Assembly: GCF_037949795.1 (NCBI RefSeq)
Contig: NZ_CP149933.1
Coordinates: forward strand, 434,001 to 498,000
Direction: 5' to 3'
Source of the DNA: Thioclava sp. GXIMD2076
GTDB taxonomy: Bacteria; Pseudomonadota; Alphaproteobacteria; Rhodobacterales; Rhodobacteraceae
Length of the DNA stretch: 64,000 nt
Shown here: one piece after another, positions 33,993 to 42,498 of the stretch
Numbering within the stretch: the stretch's first letter is position 1
Layout: every line of letters begins with the position of its first letter
Notes under the pieces: model-generated
What the model saw: the letters and a program-made list of their open reading frames with translations, nothing else
What the model was told of the DNA's origin: nothing
Database searches by the model: none
Position numbers and translations under genes: made by a program

Positions 33993-35760
33993 CCCCCAGC
34001 GCCAGCGCCAATGCGCTGGCGCCAAGCGCCCACGCCCGCCAGAACCCCTTGCTGCCGCGCTGCAGAAGCGGCACGAATTCGGGCACCAAAGCCCCTTGGG
34101 ACTGCGCAGAACGCAGATCGGCCAGAAATTCCGACATCACAACGGGGCGCGCTTTGGGATCGAAAGAGAGCACCCGCATAAGGGCTTCGCCTATGGCCTC
34201 GGGCAGATCAGAACGCGTCTCTACAAGCGGCTTTAGCGCCCAGTCCGAGGGTTTGGAAGACAGATGGCCTGCGCGGTCTTCAAGGTCGAAAGGCACCTGT
34301 CCCGCCAGCATCTCATAGGCAATCGCCCCGATCGAGAAAAGATCGGAGAGCTTGGTCGCGCCCTGCCCCGTCAGCACCTCGGGGGCGATATAATTGAGCG
34401 ATCCCTCGGGGCGCTCGGTCTGGAACCCTGCCAAGAGCCCCTTGAAGCCCGCCACCTGCACCGAGCCGAAATCGATGATCTTGGCGCGCCCGTCGGGCAT
34501 GACCATCACATTCTCGGGCTTGAGATCGCGATGCACCATGCCGAGCCGGTGGAACACCCGCATCGCGGCAATCAGCGAAGAGAGCACCGGCAGCACCTGC
34601 GCAAGACTTGGCACCGGATGGCGGCGCATCCAGTCGCGCAGGGTCTCGCCCTCGACCCACTCGGCGATGCAATAGAGGAAGCGGCTGTCTTCCTGCGGCA
34701 GGATTTTCATCACCTGCGGATGGTCGATCCGGCGGCCGACCCATTGTTCCAGCGCGAAGGCCTCGAGATAATGCAGATCCTCGGCAAAGTTGCGCGAGGG
34801 GGCCTTGAGCACGAAACTTCCCTCCAGATCGGCGCGGCGTACGCGGTAGACATGGCTGCGGGTCGAGGCATGCAGAACTTGGGTCACCTCATAGCCATCG
34901 ATCCGGTTGCCAGGCGAGAGGGCGGGCGGGATCGCCTTCCGAGCCAGCCGCTGATGGGCCTCGGTCAGGCTTTCCGACGGAAGCGCCACGATGCGCATCA
35001 GCATGGCACTCAGATTGTCGTCACTGCCTGCCTTGAGCGCCGCATCGCAGAGCGCCCAAGCCGCCTTTTCAAGCGCCTTCTGGTTGCCGAGGTCTAAATC
35101 CGCAAGCACGGCGCCGATCTCGCGCAGACCGAGCACCCCATGCACCCCGTCCGAAAGCAGCAGATACAGATCACCCGCCTGCATCACCTCCTCTCGGTAA
35201 TCGACCTGCACATGGCTATCGATCCCCAGCGCACGTGTCAGTGCCTGCCCGTTGCCCATATAGGCGGTGGTGTGAACGGTGGTCAGTACCTCGAGCGCAG
35301 CGCCCCGCAAGCGCAGACAGCGCGTGTCGCCCAGATGCACGATATGCGCCGACTGACCCCGCGCAATCAGCGCGGTGAAGGTGGTGACCTGTCCCTCCGC
35401 CTCGGGCGAGCCGGAACGGTTCTGGGCGTGGAAGAAGGAATTGAGCGCCGAGATCAGCCGAGCCGAGCAATCCGCCACCGTCCAGCTTTCGGGGGCGGAA
35501 TAGTAATCCTGCGCGAATTGCAGCACCGCCATCTGCGCGGCCTTGTCCGAATTGCGCCCCGTGCTGATGCCGTCGGCTATGCAGATCACCGCGCCCTTGG
35601 CATGCAGCTCGTAGGGCTCGGACGGGATGCGTCCCGAGATCGCGTCATCATTACGCGGCTTGGGGCCAGCGGTGGAATAGCCGCCCATCACGGCCTTTAA
35701 CGGATGGGTGGGGAACTGGTCTTTCATACGCGCATAACTCGGAACGGATCTGGTGCCCAT
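33955..35760 (-). CDS. Bifunctional PP2C phosphatase-Ser/Thr protein kinase
   Basis: 601-residue fusion. GGGAGG seven bases before MGTRSVPSYARM sets the start. Residues about 25-260 are a PP2C domain (RNDDAI, ICIADGIS, HLGDTRCLRLRG, LLLSDGVHGVL, GSDDNLSAMLM). Residues about 285-540 are a kinase (SHVYRVRR, FVLKAPS, HRDLKPENVMV, IIDFGSVQVAG, SLNYIAPEV) with all catalytic motifs. A single C-terminal membrane helix follows (FWRAWALGASALALALGVML). Such fusions sit beside nitrate transporter genes in nitrate-assimilation clusters of several proteobacteria, as here. Targets unknown; it may control nitrate uptake. Confidence 0.9.
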   Translation of the reverse strand: MGTRSVPSYARMKDQFPTHPLKAVMGGYSTAGPKPRNDDAISGRIPSEPYELHAKGAVICIADGISTGRNSDKAAQMAVLQFAQDYYSAPESWTVADCSARLISALNSFFHAQNRSGSPEAEGQVTTFTALIARGQSAHIVHLGDTRCLRLRGAALEVLTTVHTTAYMGNGQALTRALGIDSHVQVDYREEVMQAGDLYLLLSDGVHGVLGLREIGAVLADLDLGNQKALEKAAWALCDAALKAGSDDNLSAMLMRIVALPSESLTEAHQRLARKAIPPALSPGNRIDGYEVTQVLHASTRSHVYRVRRADLEGSFVLKAPSRNFAEDLHYLEAFALEQWVGRRIDHPQVMKILPQEDSRFLYCIAEWVEGETLRDWMRRHPVPSLAQVLPVLSSLIAAMRVFHRLGMVHRDLKPENVMVMPDGRAKIIDFGSVQVAGFKGLLAGFQTERPEGSLNYIAPEVLTGQGATKLSDLFSIGAIAYEMLAGQVPFDLEDRAGHLSSKPSDWALKPLVETRSDLPEAIGEALMRVLSFDPKARPVVMSEFLADLRSAQSQGALVPEFVPLLQRGSKGFWRAWALGASALALALGVMLVLGSGFGQP

Positions 35761-35812
35761 GATGACCTCCCTCACTGCGCTGCCCGATATTCAGGGCGAC
35801 CCCTCCCGCCGC

Positions 35813-35828
35813 CCTGCCTTGTGGCAGG
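35813..35828 (-). terminator. Short hairpin between narK and kinase genes
   Basis: CCTGCC (35813-35818) and GGCAGG (35823-35828) form a 6-bp stem with loop TTGT right after the transporter stop. No T run, so a processing or attenuation role is possible. Confidence 0.35.
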
Positions 35829-35831
35829 CCT

Positions 35832-37292
35832 TCAGCCCACCTTGATCATGGTCACCGAACCGCCCTCGTCAACCTCGGCGATCTCGCCCGAGGGCTCCTC
35901 GAGGAAACACAGCGCGATAAAGCCGATGATTGCGGTGCCCGCGATCACAAGGAAGAAGGTCGAGGCCGGCACAAGCGAGTAGATGATCAGGTAGATCACC
36001 GCGCCGGTATTGCCATAGGCCCCCGTCATCCCCGCGATCTGGCCGGTGAGCGAGCGCTTGATCAGTGGCACAACCGCAAAGACCGCGCCTTCGCCCGCCT
36101 GCACGAAGAACGAGCAGGCCATGGCCGCAACCACCGCCAGCCAGACCGGCCAGCTGCTATCGACGATCCCCATAAGCGCATAACCCACCGCCAGACCGGC
36201 GGTCAGGATCAGAAGCGTTTTCTTGCGCCCGTAGCGGTCGGAGATGATCCCGCCGCCCGGACGCGACATGAGGTTCATGAAGGCATAGGCCGAGGCCACC
36301 ATCCCCGCCACCACGGGGCTCAGGCCGAAGGTCTCGGCAAAAAACAGGGGCAGCATGGAGACCACGGCCAGCTCCGAGCCGAAGGTCGCGAAATAGAGGA
36401 TATTGAGGATCGCCACCTGCTTGAACTTGTAGCGCTGGAACTCCGGCACCTCTTCCTTGAAGACGCGGCGATTGGCGCGAATTGCCAGCATCGCGTCATA
36501 GGCATAAAGCAGCAAAAGCCCGAAATAGACGATATTGGTGGTCATCGGCGTGAAGATACCGACGTTTTTCAGCCGCCATGCCAGCGCCCCGAGAGCGATA
36601 TAAAGCGGGATCTTCATGACCAGCAGGAAGTAGAGATCGCTCTTGGAGGTCACCTCCATCGCGGTGGCATTTTTCGGGCGGAAATATTTGGAGCCTTTTG
36701 GCACGTCCTGCACCGAGGCGTAATAGATGAAGCCGAAGACCAGCGAGAGCGCCCCTGTCAGCCCGATCGACCAGCGCCAGCCATCCTCGCCGCCAAACAT
36801 CAGCGCAATGGTCGGCAGGGTAAAGGCCGCCGCAGCCGAGCCGAAATTGCCCCAGCCACCATAGATGCCTTCCGCCGTGCCAAGTTCATTGGCCGGAAAC
36901 CATTCCGAAACCATGCGGATCCCGATGACAAACCCCGCCCCGATGAACCCGAGCGCGAAACGCGCCAATGCCAGCTGCGTGAAACTGTCGGCCACGGCAA
37001 AGATGAAGCACGGGATCGAGCAGAGAATCAGAAGCCCAGAATAGACGCGGCGTGGTCCGAACTGGTCGGTCATCATACCGATGATGATGCGCGCAGGGAT
37101 AGTCAGCGCCACGTTGAGGATCAGAAGGGTCGTCACCTGCGGTTTGCTCAGGCCAAGGCTCGCCTGTATCTGCGCCAGAAGCGGCGCGAGGTTAAACCAG
37201 ACAACAAAGGTCAGAAAGAACGCAAACCAGGTCAGATGCAGGATCTTCATCTTTCCTGTGAATGAAAAAATGTTGAAGCCGGATGGTGACAT
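35832..37292 (-). CDS. narK: Nitrate/nitrite MFS transporter (NarK/NasA type)
   Basis: 486-residue inner-membrane carrier. The NNP-family signatures are present: PARIIIGMMTDQFGPRR (about 67-83), GWGNFGSAAAAF near helix 5 and QAGEGAVFAVVPLIKRSLTG then GMTGAYGNTGAV near helix 11. A large loop (about 200-270) separates the halves. AAGGATCTCTC precedes the ATG. It should import nitrate or exchange nitrate and nitrite, but no intact nitrate or nitrite reductase lies nearby, so it may now be an orphan. Confidence 0.9.
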   Translation of the reverse strand: MSPSGFNIFSFTGKMKILHLTWFAFFLTFVVWFNLAPLLAQIQASLGLSKPQVTTLLILNVALTIPARIIIGMMTDQFGPRRVYSGLLILCSIPCFIFAVADSFTQLALARFALGFIGAGFVIGIRMVSEWFPANELGTAEGIYGGWGNFGSAAAAFTLPTIALMFGGEDGWRWSIGLTGALSLVFGFIYYASVQDVPKGSKYFRPKNATAMEVTSKSDLYFLLVMKIPLYIALGALAWRLKNVGIFTPMTTNIVYFGLLLLYAYDAMLAIRANRRVFKEEVPEFQRYKFKQVAILNILYFATFGSELAVVSMLPLFFAETFGLSPVVAGMVASAYAFMNLMSRPGGGIISDRYGRKKTLLILTAGLAVGYALMGIVDSSWPVWLAVVAAMACSFFVQAGEGAVFAVVPLIKRSLTGQIAGMTGAYGNTGAVIYLIIYSLVPASTFFLVIAGTAIIGFIALCFLEEPSGEIAEVDEGGSVTMIKVG

Positions 37293-37634
37293 GAGAGATC
37301 CTTCGACATGTCGCGGATGAAAATCTATTAGAATCCGGTCCTAGTTAAACGCGAATTCCCCGGCAGGATATCTGGCATTGGCAATCCAGAGGCAAAACAC
37401 CGATCTTTGATACCCCCTGCCGCACGCTTGCGCGGCCACCCCCGATCTTTGTTCCCAAAACCTGTGCTTCCGTCATATTTGCACGCGTGCCCTCCTCCGG
37501 CACGGCGACACCGACAGGACATCGGCTTCGTCCAGCGGCCCGAACGCCTATACGGCACAGACATGCGCTTGCACCGAGGCTCACTTTAAGCGAGCTTGCT
37601 GACAGGAAAACCGTTCTTGGGGGGAGACAAGAAG
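37293..37634. promoter_or_regulatory. Divergent region between narK and the PfkB kinase
   Basis: 342 bases without a supported gene, containing the promoters of both divergent genes. A partial repeat TGGCATTGGCAATCCAGAGGC-like tract is near 37371-37391, but no operator was defined. Confidence 0.35.
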
Positions 37635-38537
37635 ATGCGATTTCTGTCGGTGGGGGAATGTATGCTGGAACTGTCCGAAGCGGACGGTGATCTCTGGCAT
37701 ATGGGCATTGCAGGCGATACGCTCAACACAGCATGGTATGCGCGAGCGCAGCTGCCCGCGCAATGGCAGGTGGAGTATGGCACGGTCATCGGACGCGACC
37801 GGTTCTCGGCGCGCATCCCGGTCTTCCTTGAAGATAACGGCATCGGAACGGGCGCCTTGCGGTTCCACGAGACGCGAACGATCGGGCTCTATGCCATTAC
37901 GCTGGCCGCCGGAGAGCGCAGCTTCACCTACTGGCGCGAGAACTCGGCCGCAAGAACCCTCGCGGATGATCCGCAGGCGTTGGCGGCAACGATGGCAGGC
38001 GCGGCGGTCATTCATATCTCGGGCATCACGCTCGCGATCCTGTCCCCTTCAGGCCGCGAGGCGCTGATCGGGGCGCTGGCGCAGGCCAGAGCGGAGGGCG
38101 TGATGACGGTTCTGGACCCCAATATCCGCCCGAAACTCTGGGAGAGCCCGCACTCTGCCCGCGACTGGCTCACCCGCGCAGCGGGCGCAGCATCGGTTAT
38201 TCTGCCAAGTTTCGATGACGAGGCCGCCTGTTTTGGCGACCGGACGCCCGAGGAGACCTGCACCCGATATGCCGCATCCGGCGCGCGGACCGTCATCGTC
38301 AAGAATGGCGGTGCCGGCATCATGGCCCACCACGCCGGAGAGGACCACCGGTTCGATGCGCTCGAACAGGTGGAGCCGGTGGACACAACCGGAGCGGGCG
38401 ATAGCTTCAATGGCGCCTGTCTGGCCGAACTGGCCACCGGCAGACCGCTTGCACGCGCGATCGCGGCGGGCCATGACATGGCGCGCCGCGTGGTCAGGCA
38501 TCGCGGGGCGCTGATCCCCATGGCCGATCTGGTCTGA
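37635..38537 (+). CDS. kdgK: PfkB-family sugar kinase (2-dehydro-3-deoxygluconokinase-like)
   Basis: 300-residue ribokinase-fold kinase. MRFLSVGECMLEL is the typical KdgK start and GGGGAGACAAGAAG precedes this ATG. The second signature VDTTGAGDSFNGA (about 252-264) has the catalytic Asp. YGTVIGRDRFSARIPVFLEDNGI and ITLAAGERSFTYWRENSAAR match KDG kinases. It should phosphorylate 2-keto-3-deoxygluconate to KDPG; no Edd/Eda pair is local. The stop overlaps the LysR start (TGATG). Confidence 0.82.
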   Translation: MRFLSVGECMLELSEADGDLWHMGIAGDTLNTAWYARAQLPAQWQVEYGTVIGRDRFSARIPVFLEDNGIGTGALRFHETRTIGLYAITLAAGERSFTYWRENSAARTLADDPQALAATMAGAAVIHISGITLAILSPSGREALIGALAQARAEGVMTVLDPNIRPKLWESPHSARDWLTRAAGAASVILPSFDDEAACFGDRTPEETCTRYAASGARTVIVKNGGAGIMAHHAGEDHRFDALEQVEPVDTTGAGDSFNGACLAELATGRPLARAIAAGHDMARRVVRHRGALIPMADLV

Positions 38538-39466
38538 TGGCCCGTTTCATGGCCCTGCGCCCAATGCAGGCGCAACTCGTCGCAGCGATCAGCCGCTATG
38601 GCCAGCTGGGGCTTGCCGCCGAGATCTGCGGACTTGCCCAGCCCGCAGCCTCGCGCATGCTGCGCGAGCTGGAGACGCATTATGAGGCCGCGCTGTTTGT
38701 GCGCACACCGAAGGGGATGGAGCCCACCGCCGAAGGCGCACTTCTGGCGGCCTATGCGGCCGAGCTTGTCTCTGCGCAGACGCGCCTATCGCAAGCCCTT
38801 GGCACCTTCAAGGCGGGCCAAAGCGGGCGGGTGCGTATCGGTGCGGTGACAGGACCTGCCATCGGGATCGTCGTGCCCGCAATCACACAGATGAAACGCA
38901 CCTCGCCCGAAGTGGATCTGACGCTCGAGGTCGCGCCCTCCACCCAGCTTGTCGAAGCCCTCCAGCGCAATGAACTGGACTTCGTTCTGGCCCGCCTGCC
39001 CGAGAGCGTCGACGATCGCGGATTTGCGATCTGGCCCGGACGCGAAGAGGCGGTCGATCTTCTGGTCCGGCACGATCACCCGCTTCTGGCGGAAAAACCG
39101 CTCAATCTCGCGGCCCTGCACGACCGCCTCTGGGTCATGCAGCAACACGGCACGCCGATCCGTCGCGCGGTCGAAAACGCCTTTCATGAAAACGGCCTCA
39201 CATCGCCTGCGAATGTCGTCTCGGCCTCTTCGATCCTGGTCATCATCGCGCTTCTGCGCGACAGCGATGCCATTGCCGCCCTCTCGCGCGAGGTGGCCGA
39301 GATGATGATCGACCATCCGGTCAGTGCGGCCTTCAGGCGCTTGCCGCTCGACACCCCGATCCATGTCGCGCCCTATCAGATCCTGCGATGGCGGGACCAG
39401 CATCTCGGGCCTGCAGCAGAGGCCCTGTTTACCGCAATACGCGCCAGGCTGGCGCCCGGCGCATAA
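38537..39466 (+). CDS. LysR-family transcriptional regulator
   Basis: 309-residue regulator. The winged helix lies at about 15-70 (ISRYGQLGLAAEICGLAQPA followed by ASRMLRELE). The periplasmic-binding-type effector domain begins SGRVRIGAVTGPAIGIVVPA (about 95). QPAASRMLRELE resembles the GalR/GbpR branch of LysR proteins that control sugar-acid genes. Translationally coupled to the kinase and convergent with the aldehyde dehydrogenase gene (24-base gap), it probably controls the arabinonate block. Confidence 0.87.
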   Translation: MARFMALRPMQAQLVAAISRYGQLGLAAEICGLAQPAASRMLRELETHYEAALFVRTPKGMEPTAEGALLAAYAAELVSAQTRLSQALGTFKAGQSGRVRIGAVTGPAIGIVVPAITQMKRTSPEVDLTLEVAPSTQLVEALQRNELDFVLARLPESVDDRGFAIWPGREEAVDLLVRHDHPLLAEKPLNLAALHDRLWVMQQHGTPIRRAVENAFHENGLTSPANVVSASSILVIIALLRDSDAIAALSREVAEMMIDHPVSAAFRRLPLDTPIHVAPYQILRWRDQHLGPAAEALFTAIRARLAPGA

Positions 39467-39490
39467 TGCCCCCGCGCAGGCGGACCGGTC

Positions 39491-41005
39491 TCAGCCCAGA
39501 TCCGCAGGCAGGATCTCGGCGGGGATGTTCTGGTAGCAGACCGGTCGCAGGAAGCGCCGGATCGCCATCGTGCCCACCGAGGTGGCCCCGAAATTGGTGG
39601 AGGCAGGATAGGGCCCGCCATGCACCATGCTGTCCACCACCTCGACACCCGTCGGGAAACCGTTGAACAGAACGCGGCCCGCCTTGCGTTCGAGCACGGG
39701 CAGCAGCGCGCGCGCAAGAGCGCTATCGCCTGCCTCCATATGCACAGTCGCGGTCAGCTGCCCCTCAAAGCGGCGGGCAAGATCGGTCATTTCCGCGCCA
39801 TCGGCCACCCGCACCACAAGGCTGAGCGGACCGAAGACCTCCTCGGAGAGGATATGATCGTTCACGAATGTCTGGGCGCTGACCTCATAGAGATTGGGCC
39901 GTGCCTCGCGGCCCTCCGATGTGGTGGTGTAGACAGGCCGCACGGAATTACGCCCGTCAAACCGTGCCTGACCCTCCCGATAGGCGCGCGCCATCCCTGC
40001 GGTCAGCATCACTTGCGGTCCGATCTCCTTCAGAGCTTCGGCCGTGGCCGCAACAAAGGCATCTCCCGCGGGCCCTTCGGGAACCACAGCGATACCTGCA
40101 TTGGTGCATAGCTGCCCCGCCGATCCGGTCATTGAGGCCGCCCAGCCCTTACCCAGAGCCCCTGCGCGCGCATGCAGCGCCTCGGGGAGCAGGAACATCG
40201 GGTTGACGGAGCCCAGCTCGCCGAAAAACGGGATCGGTTCGGGACGCGCGGCGCACAGGTCGAAGAGCGCGCGTCCCCCGCCCAAGGATCCTGTAAAGCC
40301 CACCGCCTTGATATCCGGGTGCTGCACGAGAGCGGCCCCCACCTCACGCTTGCCGCCCTGCACCATGGAAAACACCCCCGGATGCTGCCGGGTGCGCAGG
40401 ATCGCGGCATGGATCGCCTCGGCCACGATCTCGCCCATGCCGGGATGGGCGGAATGGCCCTTGACCACCACCGGACAGCCCGCCGCCAGTGCCGCCGCCG
40501 TATCGCCCCCCGCCACCGAGAAGGCCAGCGGGAAATTGGACGCCCCGAAGACCGCAACCGGCCCGATCGGGCGCTGCATCAACCGCAGATCGGGGCGCGG
40601 CAGGGGGTGGCGGTCGGGCAAAGCCGCATCATGGCGGATATCGAGATAGCTGCCCTCGCGGAGGGTGGTGGCAAACAACCTGAGCTGGCCCACGGTACGC
40701 CCGCGCTCGCCATTCAGACGCGCCTCGGGCAGACCGGTTTCCTGACAGCCGATCTCGGTGATCTGCGCGCCGCGCGCCTCGATTTCCTCGGCGATAGCCT
40801 CGAGGAAGCCGGCACGATGCTCGCGGGAGGCATAGCCATAGGACCAGAAGGCCTCCTCGGCGGCACGGGCGGCACGGTCCACCAATTCCACCGTTCCCAT
40901 CGAGAAGGCCACAGCCGGTCCATAGACCGGCTCGTTCTCGAATGTCTCGGAGCTGGCCACCCATTCGCCTGCGATCAGATGTTTGCCATGCGGTGTAAAT
41001 TTCAT
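39491..41005 (-). CDS. Alpha-ketoglutaric semialdehyde dehydrogenase
   Basis: 504-residue NAD(P)-dependent aldehyde dehydrogenase that oxidises 2,5-dioxopentanoate to 2-oxoglutarate, the last step of the oxidative pentonate routes. It has the KGSADH pattern: GPVAVFGASNFPLAFSVAGG (about 153-172), VVVKGHSAHPG, glutamate base in ELGSVNPMFLLP (about 265) and catalytic Cys in GSAGQLCTNAG (about 300), with FNGFPTGVEVVDSMVHGGPY near the C terminus. Only copy in the window, so both pentonate branches probably share it. Same strand as the MFS, dehydratase and FAH genes. Confidence 0.9.
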   Translation of the reverse strand: MKFTPHGKHLIAGEWVASSETFENEPVYGPAVAFSMGTVELVDRAARAAEEAFWSYGYASREHRAGFLEAIAEEIEARGAQITEIGCQETGLPEARLNGERGRTVGQLRLFATTLREGSYLDIRHDAALPDRHPLPRPDLRLMQRPIGPVAVFGASNFPLAFSVAGGDTAAALAAGCPVVVKGHSAHPGMGEIVAEAIHAAILRTRQHPGVFSMVQGGKREVGAALVQHPDIKAVGFTGSLGGGRALFDLCAARPEPIPFFGELGSVNPMFLLPEALHARAGALGKGWAASMTGSAGQLCTNAGIAVVPEGPAGDAFVAATAEALKEIGPQVMLTAGMARAYREGQARFDGRNSVRPVYTTTSEGREARPNLYEVSAQTFVNDHILSEEVFGPLSLVVRVADGAEMTDLARRFEGQLTATVHMEAGDSALARALLPVLERKAGRVLFNGFPTGVEVVDSMVHGGPYPASTNFGATSVGTMAIRRFLRPVCYQNIPAEILPADLG

Positions 41006-41076
41006 AAGGATATCCTTCTATATCGTAGGGTTAGATCTCGCGCGCCGGACGTGATCCGCGGACTGGCGGACGGGGT

Positions 41077-41090
41077 GGGCGCTAGCGCCC
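41077..41090 (-). terminator. Palindrome overlapping the MFS stop codon
   Basis: GGGCGCTAGCGCCC at 41077-41090 is a perfect 14-bp palindrome that contains the TAG stop of the MFS gene. It can form a hairpin in the mRNA but no T run follows; it may stabilise the upstream message. Confidence 0.3.
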
Positions 41091-42428
41091 GAACCCCTGA
41101 TTGGTATCTCCCAGCGCGTGGCGCACCACAAAGACCATCACCAGGCCGAACACCAGAGCCGCCGACATGAAGTAGAGGCCCGAGGACAGGTTACCCGTCG
41201 CATCGCGCAGGAGCCCGATCCCGAAGGGTCCGATATAGCCGCCCAGATTGGCCAGAGAGTTGATGGTGGCGATGCCTACTGCGGCACGCGCCCCTGTCAG
41301 GAAGAGGCCGGGCAAGGCCCAGATCACCGCCTGAATGGAGTAGATGCAGAAGGCCGTCACGCAGAGCAGCGCCATCTGCAGCACCGGTGCGTTGGCCATC
41401 GCCGAGCCCGCCATCGACAGGGCTGCCACCCCCGCCATGAGGACCATATGCCAGTGGCGCTCGCCCTTTCGGTCGGACGAACGGGGCACATAGATCAGCC
41501 CCAAGACCGCGAAGAGATAGGGTATGGCATAAAGGAAGCCCGTAACGGTATCGCTGGTGCCGAACTGGCTGATGATGGTGGGAAGCCAAAGCGACAGCCC
41601 GTAGATCGCCAGCGGAAACGGCAGGAACAGCGCGGCCAGCAACAGCACGCGGCGGTCGAGCATCGCCCTGAGCGGGTTACCGTGGCTAACCAGATTGCGG
41701 CTGGCCGCCTCCTGATCGAGCTGGCGTTCCAGCCAGATCCGGTCCTCGCGCGGCAGCCAGCGCGCCTTGGCGGGCGTGTCCGGCAGCAGGCGCAATGTCG
41801 GCCCTGCCAGCAGGATCGCGGGCAATCCGCAGACCACGAAGAGAAGCTGCCAGTTGGCCAGCCCGAAGGCACCATTTCCCGCCAGTATCATGCCTGCCAC
41901 AGGGCCGGTGATAATCAGCGCAATCGGCTGGGCCAGCACCAGCAACCCGATGATGCGGGCGCGGTGGCGCAGCGGGAACCATTTCGTCAGGAAATAGATG
42001 ATGCCCGGATAGAGCCCCGCCTCGGCCGCGCCCAGCAAGAACCGCAGCACATAGAACGACATGGGTCCGCTGATCGCCGCCATCGCCACGATGATCACCC
42101 CCCATGTAATCAGGATGCGGGCAAACCAGATGCGCGCGCCATATCTGTCCAGCGCAAGGTTCGAGGGCACCTCGCACAGGAAATAGCCGATGAAGAACAG
42201 CCCCGCCCCCATGCCATAGGCGGTTTCACTGATCCCCACATCCACATTCATATGCAATTTGGCAAAGCCCACCATCGCGCGGTCGACATAGGCCACGATA
42301 TACAGCAGCGCCAGAAACGGCAGCAGGCGGGTGCTGGTCAGCCTGATAATGCGCTTTTCCTGACTGTCGGTCGTATCGGCGCGGCCGGCATGGCCGGACA
42401 CAGCGCCTTTCGGATAGGTCTGTTCCAT
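41082..42428 (-). CDS. MFS sugar-acid transporter (anion:cation symporter family)
   Basis: 448-residue carrier of the ACS branch (tartrate, phthalate, galactonate carriers). The start MEQTYPKG follows GGGAGGATTT. The family motif YVDRAMVGFAKLHMNVDVGI (about 45-64) corresponds to 'D R .N...A.L.M..DLG', with YFLCEVPSNLALDRYGARIW after it and FLLGAAEAGLYPGIIYFLTKWFP near 120-142. Located between the dehydratase and the KGSADH genes, it most likely imports the aldonate used by this block. Confidence 0.87.
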   Translation of the reverse strand: MEQTYPKGAVSGHAGRADTTDSQEKRIIRLTSTRLLPFLALLYIVAYVDRAMVGFAKLHMNVDVGISETAYGMGAGLFFIGYFLCEVPSNLALDRYGARIWFARILITWGVIIVAMAAISGPMSFYVLRFLLGAAEAGLYPGIIYFLTKWFPLRHRARIIGLLVLAQPIALIITGPVAGMILAGNGAFGLANWQLLFVVCGLPAILLAGPTLRLLPDTPAKARWLPREDRIWLERQLDQEAASRNLVSHGNPLRAMLDRRVLLLAALFLPFPLAIYGLSLWLPTIISQFGTSDTVTGFLYAIPYLFAVLGLIYVPRSSDRKGERHWHMVLMAGVAALSMAGSAMANAPVLQMALLCVTAFCIYSIQAVIWALPGLFLTGARAAVGIATINSLANLGGYIGPFGIGLLRDATGNLSSGLYFMSAALVFGLVMVFVVRHALGDTNQGFGR

Positions 42429-42498
42429 AAATCCTCCCTCTCCCGCAAAGGGCGCCCGTCTCCTCCGTGGCGCGGCCTCGCGGGGATGTTCAAAAGCC

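Noticed and set aside
33222..34025. A 267-codon minus-strand frame across the nasA debris
   Set aside because: Arg/His/Pro-rich, no domain, and the plus strand carries recognisable NasA segments in the same bases.
35140..35700. A 186-codon plus-strand frame opposite the PP2C domain
   Set aside because: Shadow of a gene with all phosphatase and kinase motifs; no independent evidence.
37328..37584. Minus-strand short frames upstream of narK
   Set aside because: They overlap the divergent promoter region, have no domain and no ribosome-binding site.
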